From Podaxis mareebaensis (Eukaryota; Basidiomycota; Agaricomycetes; Agaricales; Agaricaceae): DNA of 64,000 nucleotides. Of the stretch, positions 47,247-59,236 are shown piece by piece. A program made the translations under genes and the position numbers. Where the stretch lies: assembly GCA_018524725.1 (NCBI GenBank), contig JAEUWP010000360.1, positions 434,001-498,000 of the forward strand, in the 5' to 3' direction. The notes under the pieces are model-generated. The model was not told the DNA's origin. It worked only from the letters and a program-made list of their open reading frames with translations, and ran no database searches. How positions within the stretch are numbered: position 1 is the stretch's first letter; each line of letters begins with the position of its first letter.

Positions 47247-47502
47247 ACTAAATACCGATAGCAAACATTAGGTGTAATGATCCCAATAATCGGGTAGATG
47301 AATAACATCATAGGCTTTTGCTTTGCTTTGGTTATAATTTGAGCTTGTGATACACCATTACTGCATTACAGAAGGTAGATGGGTTAAATATAATACATAA
47401 TAAGTTAGGCAATAGACGGAGAAAGAAGGGATGTACGAATGAAACAAATCGAGCATCGAAACGTTGTAAAGACAAGCGTTGTAAAACTGACAACGAAATA
47501 CC

Positions 47503-50500
47503 TCAACCTTCCGACCTCTTCAACAACCTTTCAACCATCTCCGACCAATCAATATCCCCATTTCCCAGCGGTACCTTCTTCCTCTTCCACCTTGGAGCCA
47601 CATTGTCAAACTTCTTTCCATACACGTTCTGTGCCAACCCTTTAATCTCTGCGAAATCGGACGTAGCTTGTGCCCTCAAGAACGCCGCATTCTTCGCCCG
47701 ATGTGCTAGTAAATCCGGCTGGACGTAGCCGTTCAAGTGGCCTTCATACTCTTCTGGTTTGGGTTCCTCACCGGACATAGGACTCCCGTCTGGCATGAGA
47801 GTTCCCCCATCCGTCTTCTCGAGCACTTTGATAATATCCAGGCTCTCACCGGGAGGGATGGGATTGGGTTGCGAGGGCGTGACGCAGGGCATATCAACTT
47901 CCTTACGCAAGACGTGGTCAACATCCACTGCCGAGAAAAAAGCGACACCCTGCGGGAGGTCGTCCATGCCCAACTTGTATGCGAATAAACTACGAGTCCA
48001 CAAGTTTGCAATTTGGAGAGCGAGTGCGGCACGGTACTTGTCCTCTTCTTTCACGAGGTACCTCAGTTCATCATGTACGGATATGAGGTAGCGCGCTTGG
48101 ATGTTGTATTTCCTGATGAGGTACTGCATCGAGACGATGAGGAGGTGGAGGTAGTCAACGCCTGAGGACTGGACGACCCAATTAATGCGTGACGTCATGT
48201 AATCTGAGCCGAACGTCTCTGGGAGGTGTTTCTTTGAAAGGGCATGTGTAATTCCGCAGCCCAAGGCAGGAGTTTGTGGGTTATCCGAGAGCGCAATCTC
48301 CTCGAGTTTGTTGAAGACGTAGCTCTCCGATCCACCGAACCAAAACTTGCGCTCGAAGATGTCCGAGCGATGGGTGTTCTTGCCCTTGGTTGACGCGTAG
48401 AGGTTCTGTGCCAGCTTCTGCGCTTGTTCAGGGTCCATGGAAGGATTGGATTGCAAGAGCAAAAGCACCGCGTGTCTTTGTCCTGCACCGTAGATACGAG
48501 AATAGTTGAAGACCTTCGCAGCGTCACGCGAAATGCCGAGGATGCTAGCAGTCTTGGAGTGCAGATCCGTTCCTGCGGCTTTGGTTCCCTCCAACGTCAT
48601 CCAACCAAGCGCAGTTGCACCATGCAACCCGAACTGCGCGTCACCCATGCAACTTGAAATCCACAACTCCTCGGAGTCCACATCCGCACCGACGATGGCA
48701 TAGCCCTTGGGAGCACGAATCATGGCCTTGAGTTCTGAACCGACACGGTTCTTCTTCGCATTACTTGCAGTTAACCATGTCTTCTCGATCGCTCGTCGTG
48801 TAACGGCACCCATCGTAATGACTTGTGGGAGAATTATGCCCCACTTGTTGTTTGGGTCGTCGGATTGGGAAGTGGGAAAGCCAAGGTTCTTGAGACCGCA
48901 TTGCCAAACGACCATCTGGTTCATAATACGATCTCGTGCGCTGATCCAATAACTGCATTGTGCATTCATGTCCAGAGCTTCTTTCGCTTCATCACCAGGA
49001 CTTTGCAGCGTCCCATCCTGTGCGTACTTGATGAATGTCTTTCCAAGTGGGCTCCCAACGTTCGCCTTCTCGCCATCCTTGTGTGGCAGCTTGTAAAACC
49101 GATACCCACCGTGCAGCGCCATATCCGCCAACGCGCTGTCGGCTGGGTCGTAGAACGATAATGGCTTAGAACGAGTGGTATATTGTCCATCTGAAGAAAC
49201 ACGAAGCATCCATCCATGCTCGCGAGAATGGAATAACGGCCATCCTAGCCAGGATAGTCGAAGGAGGAGGGGAGCAATACGGCTGCGGACTGTGATATCG
49301 AGGGTACCTGGAGGCATATCCTTCTTCGGTTTTGCTGCATCCCAGTACCACTTTGGCCAGTAGATAGGTGGTGGTTTGACAGGTTTGGGGTTTGGTATCC
49401 GTTTGCGTTTAACTGCGCCTTCTTCACCCTCGGGTACCGTATTCCAGTCAAGTTGTGACAGCCAAGGGTCTTCCCGTGGATTGGTCGCCTGTAAAGTCTC
49501 TTCTGCGAGCTTCAAGACCTTCTCCGCGACGTCTTGCGTTTTGACACCTCGGGAAATCTGTTCTACCAGGTCGGGATCATGGGATGAGGCCATGCCACGC
49601 TTCATCCACGCCAAGGCATGACGAGGGCAAAGGACTTGTGTGGCCCTCTGCTTGGTAGCAGTCTCGAAGCGGCAAACCTCTCCCGAGTCGTTGAGATAGT
49701 GCCACTTTTCCTTGCCACTATATCTGACGGGGAATCCATCATAAGAAAGCCTGAGCAAGAGTGGAAGAATGCGCTCCAGGCTCTTCGAACTGAGAGCGCC
49801 GGAGCGAATATCCGAATACCATGAGGGTTGCCCAGGCAATGATTGAGATTGGTCCTCAGCGGAGATAGGGTTTGCGACGGTCTCCTGCAATACTAATCAG
49901 CATTGCGTAGAGCGCAGTAGATCAAGTAGACGGACCTGTGGCTCAATGACTACGCCGCGAGACTTACCCGCCACTTTTGGTGTCCAATCCAACTGGCTCA
50001 ACCATGGATCTTCTTTCCATTTCTCTGGTTTTTCCATCAATCCTCGAGTCCCCTCGGCTAGTTCCTTGAGCTTCTGTTTGACGCCCTCTTCCATCTGTCT
50101 ATAAACACCTTCCGCCCTCTCGAGATACCGTTCCCACTCTTGATTTACAGTCAGGAAGCTTGAGCCCATTTCTAAGACCCCGGCAAACGATACTGGGTGA
50201 GGACAGGCTTGAAGAAAGGCAGGGAGGACGACCGTGTACACGCGATGGGTGACGTCAACATCGGAGCAACAATAGTCGAGGTAGTCATGGATATTGTCCC
50301 GGATGTCTCGAGGCGTAGAGGTCATGAAATCACTCCTAATCTCCTTGTCCAACGAAATTCCGCAATGCAACTTCGCTACATCCCTGAGCGAATTTGCGGA
50401 CGTGAGGTCCTCCCATCTCTTCTCTGCGGCGATGTCACTTTCTTCTACCATCAGTTCGTCTACATTCTCTGGGAGCTGGCTCATGCTCTCTAACATTTCT

Positions 50501-51681
50501 TCCCGAACACGCCGCATCTCTTCCTTTCTGACCGGGTCTGTTTCCTCCTTCTCCCGTTCATCGATCTGACGAATAAGGTCGTACATGACCTCCATAGCCT
50601 CTTCCTGTTGCTCTAGCTGCTTCTCCTTCGATTTACGATATTTCATCCATTCAGGCCGTTGATGCGAGGAAATCCCTGTAACGGCAACATGCAACGCCAT
50701 AGTATCGAGAAAGCGAGTGGCCGTTCCTCCAAGACTGTATTCTTCCAACACACGAGCCCGATCATACGAGACATTATGTCCAACCACAGTCCGCGGCACA
50801 ATCGAATCCCCCAATGGGATCAATTGATCAGGATTGTCCGTCTCCCCTAGTAACCAAGGCGATATCCATGAATACCATGCATTAGGGGATGCCGCGCACG
50901 CCATAATAGCATACGGATGGTATTTTGGCATCGTTTCCACATCGAACGCGAGCATTGGTTCAGGTTGGCCGTCGTGTATTGGGAAATCCACGGGCTCGCT
51001 ATAACTAGCACCGTCAGGCACGTAGGTGTACTTTGTCCATCCGCTTCGGGCTTCCCAGTGTTCTGGCTTGGGGGGGAGTTGGGTAGAAGAAAAGGACTTG
51101 GCTTGTTGGAGCCATGGTTCTGCGGCGTGTGAGCCCAAGCGATAGAAGTGTTCGTCAAGGTTGGCGCCTTGGAGGGGAGGGAGACGGAATCCCGTATCCG
51201 GGAGTAGGGAGCCTTGTGCAGGGTCAAGGTTGTGCATTTCTAAATGTTCTTTGGCGATTTGGACGTAGGCGAGTTCGGGGGTCGGGAAGGAGACATTGCG
51301 GAAGAGTTGAGAGTGCAATTGACGTGAGAGGAGTTGCACACCAACTTCATTTCTCTTGGCTATGCCGGAAGATAGCAAAAAGTAAAGGTCATAGTGTCAA
51401 TACATGGTTTTGGCTGAATGTTAAGCACACTCACGTTTCTTTTGGGGCCTTTCGTTTGCTTCATGCTCTCTAGACACATATGTATACTCCTGTTCTAACT
51501 TTTGTCGCTGTGGAGTGGGCCTCGGGGAATAGGCCGGTCCTACAGGCTTTTGCTTGAAAATCTGCGCATCGAACGACGAGGTGCTAAAATTTCTTGATAT
51601 GTGTCTTGACGGTCTTGAAGAAAAGTTGGAAATGGGACGAAACATCAGTCGCCTTAGCGGTAAGTTGAAGGGGCGAAACAA
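47503..51681 (-). CDS. MIP1: Mitochondrial DNA polymerase gamma catalytic subunit
   Basis: This family-A polymerase replicates mitochondrial DNA. Three exons (51435-51681, 49936-51359, 47503-49884) give 1,350 residues. An Arg/Ser-rich presequence opens the protein (MFRPFNLPLRRLMFRP, ISRNFSTSSF). Proofreading motifs are Exo I LAFDVETMP, Exo II VVGHNVSYDRARV and Exo III YCCSDVDVTHRVYT. Polymerase motifs are A IVGADVDSEELWISS, B KVFNYSRIYGAGQRH and C YLISVHDELRY. The family landmark KLPHKDGEKANVGSPLGK is present. The linker carries two copies of DPWLSQLDW (about residues 533 and 696), each followed by a WY pair and a PLLLRLS segment. This suggests an internal duplication; the second copy is in the normal position. 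The gene converges on GET3 with 256 bp between stops. Confidence 0.95.
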
Positions 51682-53412
51682 GGTGGGCTTGAGGTAGAAT
51701 CAAGTACAGAGATATTCCAGAGCCCTTTGCCACCCTTCAAAAGTGAACACAAGCCAAAATTGAGAGGCTTTGCGTTGGAAGAGACGCCGTCGTAAAGGGC
51801 AGAGGAACAGAAAGGGGTAAAAACTATTTCAGGGGCGACGCGAGTATGGGAGGCGTCTTTCTCAGGGTCGCGTCTCATAAATGCGTATACAGTTGAAATC
51901 CTGTTCCCTCCGAAAAAAAGAAACCCATTCACAGACAACTGTAGGAGGAAGTGTACCGCAACTCGAAGTCAATCCACGTTATCTGAGCTCCTGCGAGTTT
52001 CCAGGCCAAACTGCCAGGACGCGCTTGTTCATGGGGTCACTCAGTTATTTGGTCCCTCGTTCTCTCGTCACTTCTCACACAAAGTGACTGGAATCCCTAT
52101 AGCCCTCTGCAAACCTTTCAGACGTCCCACTACCTCCAAAACCTCACAATCCTGTTGTACATGGCGACGTTATCCAAACAACCGAATATCTATGGTGCTC
52201 AGGCTCAAGTTACATTAGTGTCCCAATATCAGTCACCAATGCCAGGATACAATTCCAGATTCAGACCCGAACAACCAGATGCCTGTCGTTAATGTGAGTC
52301 GCTGCCTCTTATTGCCTTCGTTCCACCTTCCTCGCTTGTTGCTACCCAAGCAGATATCTAACAACCAAAGAGACCGTTTCTGAGAACCAGGCTCACATCC
52401 ACGAATTCAAGAACAGCTCCCGTCAATGAAACCGCCATCCAATGATTGACGACCAGCGTGGAGAACCACTGCCGCCAGGCGGCCCAGCAACTTACCACCG
52501 TCGCGGACTTCATCGTCGACGAGCGGAGTAAGCCACCATCCAAACGGTCTGCAACGAACTTCTCCGGCAACCAGGAGACCTGCTTATCATTCTATGCAAA
52601 CTTGACCATTGGCTAGAGGCGCCCTTTATGGCCCAACCCAATCCAGCTTGCGGCAGCGCCTCTCACCTTACGGCTAGAGATGAGCTCGTACGGTCCACGA
52701 ACGAATGAAGTGCTGCTGACAAGAAGGCCTTCCGACATGTAAACTCATTCGAGCTGAGTCTTCCACACACGTCTATCTTGGATCGACGCCGTCAGATTGC
52801 ATCTCAACTTGTAGACATTGGCGGAATATGTTGTATACCTCCTGCCTCCTTCTGTTACCAATTCTGATCGTAGTCTCATGTAGTCTCAAATAGTATTCCT
52901 CACTGAACAAGGAAATGCGAGATGCGGGGTGAGTTCCCAATTGCACTGGGACAGATATGCGGAACACTTGTGGCAAGTTAGTCCTTAAGGAAATGAAATA
53001 CTTGACAGTATTTGATCCGCTCGCTTGGATAAAACCCGATCAAAAACGATGCTTCAGTGAATATCACACCTAACTCTTCAGAACCCATAGAACGTACTCA
53101 GACTGGGAAATAAATATTGCGAGAACTAGATTCTCTAGTATGGTAGTGATAAATGTTACAAAGCCATTCTTGACAGAATGCCGCATCAAAATAAAGGTGC
53201 ACTGCATAGATCTAGGGTGAAATCCAAAATAGGAGTAAAGTCCGGGGGTCATTGTCGTGTGGGTGCGAACGTGGAATGGGTGACTGGTCATCAAGGGCCG
53301 GGACAGCATAAATTAGTATACAAGCTCGGGGGTCAACGCAACAGCCTGTAGTGTAATCTTCGACGAAGAGCCGAAATCCGGGCGCAATAGGAGAGAAGAG
53401 AGCCAGGAATGG
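51682..53412. other. Intergenic stretch of about 1.7 kb
   Basis: It lies between the polymerase gamma start and the ABC transporter stop. Apart from the coding-like segment listed separately at about 52160-52640, only short frames are present. No RNA gene or inverted repeat is recognised. Confidence 0.45.
52160..52640 (+). pseudogene. Frame-broken coding-like segment, unidentified
   Basis: The plus strand shows protein-like pieces in changing frames: MATLSKQPNIYGAQ near 52161; TTKETVSENQAHIHEFKNSS near 52365-52425; and CRQAAQQLTTVADFIVDERS near 52460-52530. Donor- and acceptor-like signals occur between the first two, but a frame change and stops prevent one protein. It could be a retroelement gag relic or a broken gene. 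No family is recognised. Confidence 0.25.
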
Positions 53413-56195
53413 TTAAAGGAAAGCTCTAGCCTGCAGCATCCAAATTCTCGCATATTCTCCGTTCTTCTTGATGAGAGTGTCGTGCGTGCCTTCCTCAATG
53501 ATTGCAGAGTCGTTCATAAAGCTGATCGTGGTGTTCTCGTCAGAAAGATTGGGCCGGGGGTGGAGTCTGGTGACTTACAGGATTATATCCGCGTGCCTTG
53601 TCAAATTACCGAAACGGTGGGAAGAAAAGACCATTGTTTTGTTGCCCCTCAGGCGACGTAAGCGCTCAAACAAGTCTGAATTATGTGATGAGCAGGAGGA
53701 ATGTCACTACTGGGAATTACTTACCATGTTCCGCAGTGGGATCGAGGCTTGCTGATGGTTCGTCAAAGAGGAGCAGGCCGATGCCGGAACCATCATTTTC
53801 TCTGTCCGCCACAACCGATCTCATAAAAGTTCTCGATCTGTGCAAGAGGGGTGAGGTCCAATACCTCGTCCAGAATGATGAGTATGCTCACAAGGCAATT
53901 CGTTGGGCCTGGCCGCCAGACACTCCTCTTCCTGGTCCCCCTGCATTCTCCTCCATTGCATGCTTAACGGCTCCATAGTCCACCACCCGCCCAAAGATGC
54001 TGTATCGCATTGATTGAATAAGGGTAAAAGTATGACGAGAAGGACCACACATACCTCGTCGTCCCCTCTGGCAGTCCGGAGTAGTAATCCTTGACTGGTC
54101 GCTCCAGGTAGGTGTGATACTGTTCTGGCAGCTTTTCGATAAAGGTATTCGCGCCTCCCAGCCGGGCTGCTTCTTGAACGTACTCCATGTTAGTCGCCTG
54201 AGGTGAAGCGGGTGCCCCCAAGCCAATGTTGTCAGCAATCTGGGGTTCGTTCAGTCTTGCGAGCCACGATCAGGGGGAGAGGCGGCCTACAGATAAGGGG
54301 AAGTGGGTATAGTCTTGAAAAAGAACGGACGTTGCTCGTCTAAGGTCGTCGAGGCGTAGTCGTCGGATGTCACGGCCATCTATGAGAATTTCTCCTTCGA
54401 CAGGATCGTATAGGCGGGCAATCAGCTTAAGTATCGTGCTCTTTCCGCTACCGTTAGCCCCAACGATGACCTGAAAGCGAAATTTGTTATGATGCCACAC
54501 CCTTAATGACAAGTGATTCAACATACGCATAACTGGCCCTTTTCAATTTTAAAGGAAACGCGCCTGAGGGCCCATTCATCACAGCCCGGATATTTGAAGC
54601 TGACATTTCTATTCGGAAAAGGGTAAGTGTATGACGCCTGACAGAGTAGAGACTGGCCTACCTGAACTCGATGCTCATGCCCGACCCGAGGCTTTCGGTG
54701 TCTTCTGGGAAAGGTTCATTTCCGTCTTTGATCTGATTCTGTATTTCGGTGACCTCGTATAATCGCCGAACCGTCAAGAGCTTGTCAGCGAAGGAGTCTG
54801 TCTCCGAGAAGAGACTCCATAAAGTAAAAGTGAAAGACTGGGTTGTTTGCGTGATCAAATTCAGGGAGGCTAAGGAAATTGGGATGGATGCAGGATATTG
54901 GATCGCACGAAGAGTAAAAACTATCTTTCGCATAATGAGCGTGACAGATGGATGAAAACCAGAAGTTGACACACTTGGGGAAGTTCTTTGAATGGGTCTT
55001 GCAGAAGACTTACAATCCCCAAACGGGCTTGAATCCTGTTCGTGGCAGCCGCTACCCAGAAATCGCCAGCACGATCCTTGATACGTTCAACGCCAAGCTT
55101 GTACTCTGTTCCAGCCTAGTGAGGCCCATGTTTTGATAGACATCGAAGTGACTTACGTTGAAGGAGGTATGGCCACATGCCACCTGCAGTAATTTCCTTC
55201 CGATGTTCGGGAGCATGAACAGTGCGTTTCAGTCCTTCATTACGGATATAATCGGGGTCTCGAGTCGTTGCAGCCCATACTAAAAAACGTAAGTCAGTAA
55301 GCTAAGAACATGGGTCGAGCGGTAATTTACCTCCTCTATGGAAGAAAGGCTCTCGAATGGCGCTTCGTTGGAACAGTGCTTCGGAGAAACTGAGCAAAGC
55401 CAACAAGGGACCATCCCTCTGGCCTTTGAGAACACGAATGAGGACAGATAATTGAGAGACCAGTTGTATCACAGTCGTCATGAGATGGAAAATCATTGTT
55501 ACTGTGTCCCATGCAATGCTGGATCGAGAATTCGGCGGAAAGGAGGATTCTAACTGTTGCTGAACTTTTGGATCATCGAAGGTCGGGAGGTCAAGCCGAG
55601 CCATAGCATGGAACATATGGACGGAATAGTGCTGTTTGATACGAACATTGAGGGGTACAGCGAGGCGCTGCTTTGTATACCTCAGCACGCGCGTAACGAG
55701 GGAGCAGAGAAAGCGACCAGTTGCGACCTGAAAGAGAAGAGACCTATCCACCGTTCGATGTTCAACGGCCGTTTGGACCTGATGGCAAGTTAGAGGTTGG
55801 CCGACTTTGTATACTTAAACTCACGATGTGGAGGAGTTGCCCCGAGTACCTGTATTCACCCGTAAGCCTATTATGGAAAACGCGAAACTCGGTGGGACCG
55901 ACCACAGGGAGAGAGCAGGAAGAAGGGAAGCAACAAGCTCTATGACGAGGTATGCAAACAATAGGATGTTGCATTCACGTATTGAAGCAACATCAACGAT
56001 CATTCGCCAGACATAAGGAATATTTTCAACGATGTCATAGACGGGTTGAAAAGTGGGCCAACCAATAGGGCCGAGACGGGGCGTGATTTCTTCATAGAGG
56101 TCCCAGACGCCGATGCGGGAGTGCTTGACGCGAGATCTGTCCTCTGTGTCGAAAGTTCCCTTGCGCATTGAACGTCTTCTGTGATGCTTGGGCAT
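53413..56195 (-). CDS. Half-size ABC exporter (membrane domain plus nucleotide-binding domain)
   Basis: Roughly a dozen exons encode about 720 residues. The N-terminus is basic (MPKHHRRRSMRKGTFDTED). The membrane domain contains LLFAYLVIELVASLLPALSL and coupling-type sequence IKQHYSVHMFHAMARLDLPT, then TVTMIFHLMTTVIQLVSQLS. The nucleotide-binding domain has Walker A VIVGANGSGKSTILKLIARL, Q-loop TSVLFQDYTHFPLS, IADNIGLG, a divergent signature GVSGGQAQRIALSRTFMRS, Walker B GLLLFDEPSASLDPTAEHDL and H-loop VFSSHRF. A family-specific insert RPVKDYYSGLPEGTT precedes the signature. It ends EYARIWMLQARAFL. Domain order is TMD-NBD, so it should act as a dimer. Substrate and membrane are unknown; this branch is common in mushroom genomes. 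Confidence 0.88.
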
Positions 56196-56943
56196 ATTGG
56201 GGGAGGGAGGTACTCTGACCTCAAGAGCTTAAGAACTCGCCGATCGACACGTTCTGTCGCCCACTCATGTCCAGTCACGCGTTTATGACGTCATCACCAT
56301 CACCTCCCTTCACCTCCCCGCCCTCGGCATGTGATCTCGGACTTCATTTGTCGTCCTCCACGAGCCTTCTTCAAGCTTTTAACTTGTTCGGTCGTTATAC
56401 TCAACCGTCACTCTCGTCCCGGTATTGTATTCTTTAGCATAAGCATTACACGTAAATATTGCACCATATGGTCATCCAAAACCCTGCTCGGCACGCATTC
56501 CGCTCTCAACCCATGTTTCATCCATCCCAACGCTCCAAGACCACAGCTGTTTGCATCTCATATCCTGTGCCTCGTGCTACAAGGACCCATCGCCCTGCTT
56601 TCATCTTACCCCGCTTTCGTCATTGAACAATTCCCTCCGTCCGCATGGCCGCCCGATTGCTCGTCAACTCCCCTCCACCTTCAGTTCTCTGAAACACCGA
56701 AGCTATCTTTCTGCAACCAACGTCAACTGGTTCCACTGCGAAGATCTTTGCTCTCATGGGCCCTTTTTTGGAATGTTTCTCGGTTGCTCTCCCATCTCCG
56801 CGGTACGGTGATTGAAGATGTAGGACACCGCTGGATACACAAGAAGCTTCGTGGCCCGAAACAGAAGCTCGCCATGGACCCCAGCCCATGTTGACTGAGG
56901 GGCCTTATATAAGCCCCGTGTCAAGTTCCAGCCGGGTCCGAAC

Positions 56944-56982
56944 GCGGGGAAAGCGGGGAAACAGATCTGCCTTCTTGCGGGG
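56944..56982 (+). promoter_or_regulatory. Cluster of three GCGGGG motifs, possible CreA/Cre1 sites
   Basis: GCGGGG occurs at 56944-56949, 56953-56958 and 56977-56982. It matches the SYGGRG consensus of the fungal carbon catabolite repressor CreA/Cre1. A single inverted copy lies nearer the AA9 gene at 57633-57638. Close pairs are typical of functional sites. The cluster is about 780 bp upstream of the AA9 start, so its target is inferred. Confidence 0.35.
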
Positions 56983-57698
56983 CAGATTAGCTTTACAGTC
57001 GGTTGTGGACCCTTCCACCGCCCAACGCCAGATGTATGCACGCCGTCCAGACGTTGAAATGAGTCACTCTTACCTCCTACCACTTCGAGGTATCTCTGCA
57101 CGGTATTTCTACCCATGACTACCGGAAAATGAGTGAGGATCGTGTGCCTGTTTTCGCTGCCTACAGGCCCATTTCACTTGGTGTCCACGGACGCGGGAAA
57201 CGGATGGAAGCTTGTCAATATAATCAGCCATGATGATTGATCTTTCTGACTTGGAGCCTGGGGTTTAACGCATCATCTTGGTCTTGGCAACCAACCTCTC
57301 CAGATATTTTCCGAGGTTCATTTATTCCCATTCGATCTTCAGACTCCGGCTAGGGTTCAACGATAATCAATTATGACGCTCAATCCGTACAGCTGTTACT
57401 GCCTAATCCGACTTTGGGTTAATAGAGCGCATTTCCCCAGGCATTCCGTGCCCTCGATAGTGTACCATCGGTTATTTCGCGGCAAAAGCTATTCTTTAAC
57501 TAACATCATCTGGTGAATCACAGCCGCTTCTGCATTGACATCTACTTGCATCGGGTCTTCTGACCTCTTGGTGGTGGTACCTCATGCTACTCAACACTAG
57601 ATCCCTAACGGCCCGGCGGATGTCATGCACGGCCCCGCGCCTTCAACAGGAACACCCGTTTGCCCATGATTTTCCTAGGGTATCTGAACGCGCACGAG

Positions 57699-57706
57699 TA
57701 TATAAG
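57699..57706 (+). promoter_or_regulatory. TATA box of the AA9 gene
   Basis: The sequence tatataag lies 52-59 bp upstream of the chosen ATG at 57758. TATA boxes at this distance are usual for strongly regulated secreted-enzyme genes of fungi. It would place transcription start near 57730, which excludes the upstream in-frame ATG at 57722 as the main start. Confidence 0.6.
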
Positions 57707-57757
57707 TCGTACGGATGACATATGACGTTCGTCGTCTCCAGATATCTCATCTTCGAA

Positions 57758-58916
57758 ATGTTCAAACTCGCTTGCGCCGCTGCTCTAGCTCTCTTAGGTC
57801 TCGTTTCCCGCGTCGAGGCTCACGGTTACGTCCAGGAAGTCACCTTAGGCTCCACCAAATACACAGGCTACCTCCCTTACTCTGACCCGTATGGTTATCG
57901 CTTTTTATTGTGTCTATTCGCTGTGATAACCTTGTGCCGCAGATACTACAACCCTCCTCCCCAGCGTATCATCCGTAAGATCCCCGGAAATGGCCCTGTT
58001 GAGGATCTCTCTCTTATTGAGTATGTCCAACCGCGTGAATTCAGTCGCAATGAAACACTCATACGCGTCCCAGCGTCCAATGCAACGGTTGGTCTGCTGG
58101 TGGTTCCCAATACGTTGGTTCCGCTCCCGCACCCATCTACGGCACTGTCGCCGCTGGCTCCCAGGTCAAGTTGAACTGGACCACCTGGCCTGATAGTCAC
58201 AAGGGGCCCATGATCACCTACATGGCTCGTGCTCCCTCAGACATCACCAAATGGAACCCTGGAAACTCGTAAGTGGTTGATATCTCGCAACCTCAAGCGT
58301 ACTTAACCTGTAATCGCATAACACAGCGCTGTATGGTTCAAGGTCCACGAGATTGGCAAGGATTCCTCTGGCAGATGGGCTGCGACCGACATCCTCTATG
58401 CAAACAATCACATTTACACGTTCACCATCCCCAAGAACTTGAAGCCCGGCCAATATATTATCCGTCATGAGATGTGAGTCCTCTTTGCCAACCGTAGCGG
58501 GGAGAGATTCAAATACGCTCGATAGCATCGCGCTCCACTCTGCCTACTCGTACCCTGGGGCTCAGGTCTACCCCAGCTGCATCCAGGTTCAGGTTACCGG
58601 CTCTGGATCTGCTTCGCCTACATCCTTTGTCTCCTTCCCTGGTGCCTACACTGCCTCTACCCCGGGAATTGTCTACGATGTCTATACTAGTGAGTTTTCA
58701 CCCAAAATTCTTAATGTCGAACAAACTTATGACATGTTCTTTGCTACAGACACTGGCGTAAGTTATTTTCTTGGTGGTGCCCAGAATATGACCATACTCA
58801 CGCGCTTAAATGCCAGTCTTACCCCATCCCTGGACCCCCTGTGTATGTTTCTGGTGGTATTACTTCGGGTGATTACGCACTGACATAGTTTTTTTAGCTG
58901 GACTGGTGGAAACTAA
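57758..58916 (+). CDS. AA9 lytic polysaccharide monooxygenase (former GH61), secreted
   Basis: AA9 enzymes are secreted copper monooxygenases that oxidatively cleave cellulose and related glucans. Eight exons (57758-57888, 57943-58020, 58074-58268, 58327-58473, 58526-58689, 58750-58757, 58817-58842, 58898-58916) give 255 residues. A signal peptide (1-21, ending SRVEA) is cut before HGYVQEV, leaving the N-terminal His of the copper brace at residue 22. The second copper His is in WPDSHKGPMITYMARAP. HSAYSYPGAQVYPSCIQVQV contains the outer-sphere Gln and the axial Tyr. The end reads YDVYTNTGSYPIPGPPVWT plus GGN. No cellulose-binding module follows. Exon 6 is only 8 nt. The ATG at 57722 would add a non-secretory prefix, so 57758 was chosen. 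Confidence 0.93.
58750..58757 (+). other. 8-nt microexon of the AA9 gene
   Basis: The sequence reads gctacag|ACACTGGC|gtaagt. Joined to TATACTA before it and TCTTACCCC after it, it yields VYT-NTG-SYPIPGPP, the expected AA9 C-terminal sequence. Flanking introns are 60 and 59 nt. Phase arithmetic over all eight exons gives exactly 256 codons. Confidence 0.75.
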
Positions 58917-59236
58917 GAAGCCAATCGGTTCTTTTCTATCTTTTGGTAAGAAGGCTTACGACGGACTCTACGATGGGATACGGATCGTCTATGTTTATGC
59001 TTTGAAACGAATGAAACTTGTATGTACTTTTTGAGCTTTGTCGTGATACTTTACAATAAAACTTCTGTGTGTTTTCTGTCTCCTTTGCCACGAGTATATA
59101 TTTCTGGACGTTCGTGAACTTCGAAACTTGGATAGCTTCATGTTACCTGTACACAAAACTTACATATCAAAGCAAATACATGACGAGTAAGGAAAATGGA
59201 TGTCCCGCGCAGTAAGTGCTCGAGCGTTATCTTGGA
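58917..59236. other. Convergent 3' ends of AA9 and thiolase genes
   Basis: 320 bp between the two stop codons. An aataaa-type sequence (acaataaaac near 59052) could serve as poly(A) signal of the AA9 transcript. Nothing else is seen. Confidence 0.4.

Larger units (their letters stand above)
56196..57757. other. Divergent intergenic region between ABC exporter and AA9 gene
   Basis: About 1.56 kb without a recognised gene. The open frame 56331-56894 (plus) resembles no known protein. A near-palindrome, ggggccttatataagcccc, lies near 56900-56918. Three GCGGGG motifs and a TATA box are listed separately. Confidence 0.5.

Noticed and set aside
57722..57757. Upstream in-frame ATG for the AA9 protein
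   Set aside because: It would add residues before the signal peptide, and the TATA box position favours the ATG at 57758.
58467..58883. Unspliced C-terminus for the AA9 gene
   Set aside because: It would replace the conserved AA9 ending by an unrelated hydrophobic tail; the spliced path through the 8-nt exon restores the family ending in frame. Kept only as a possible isoform.
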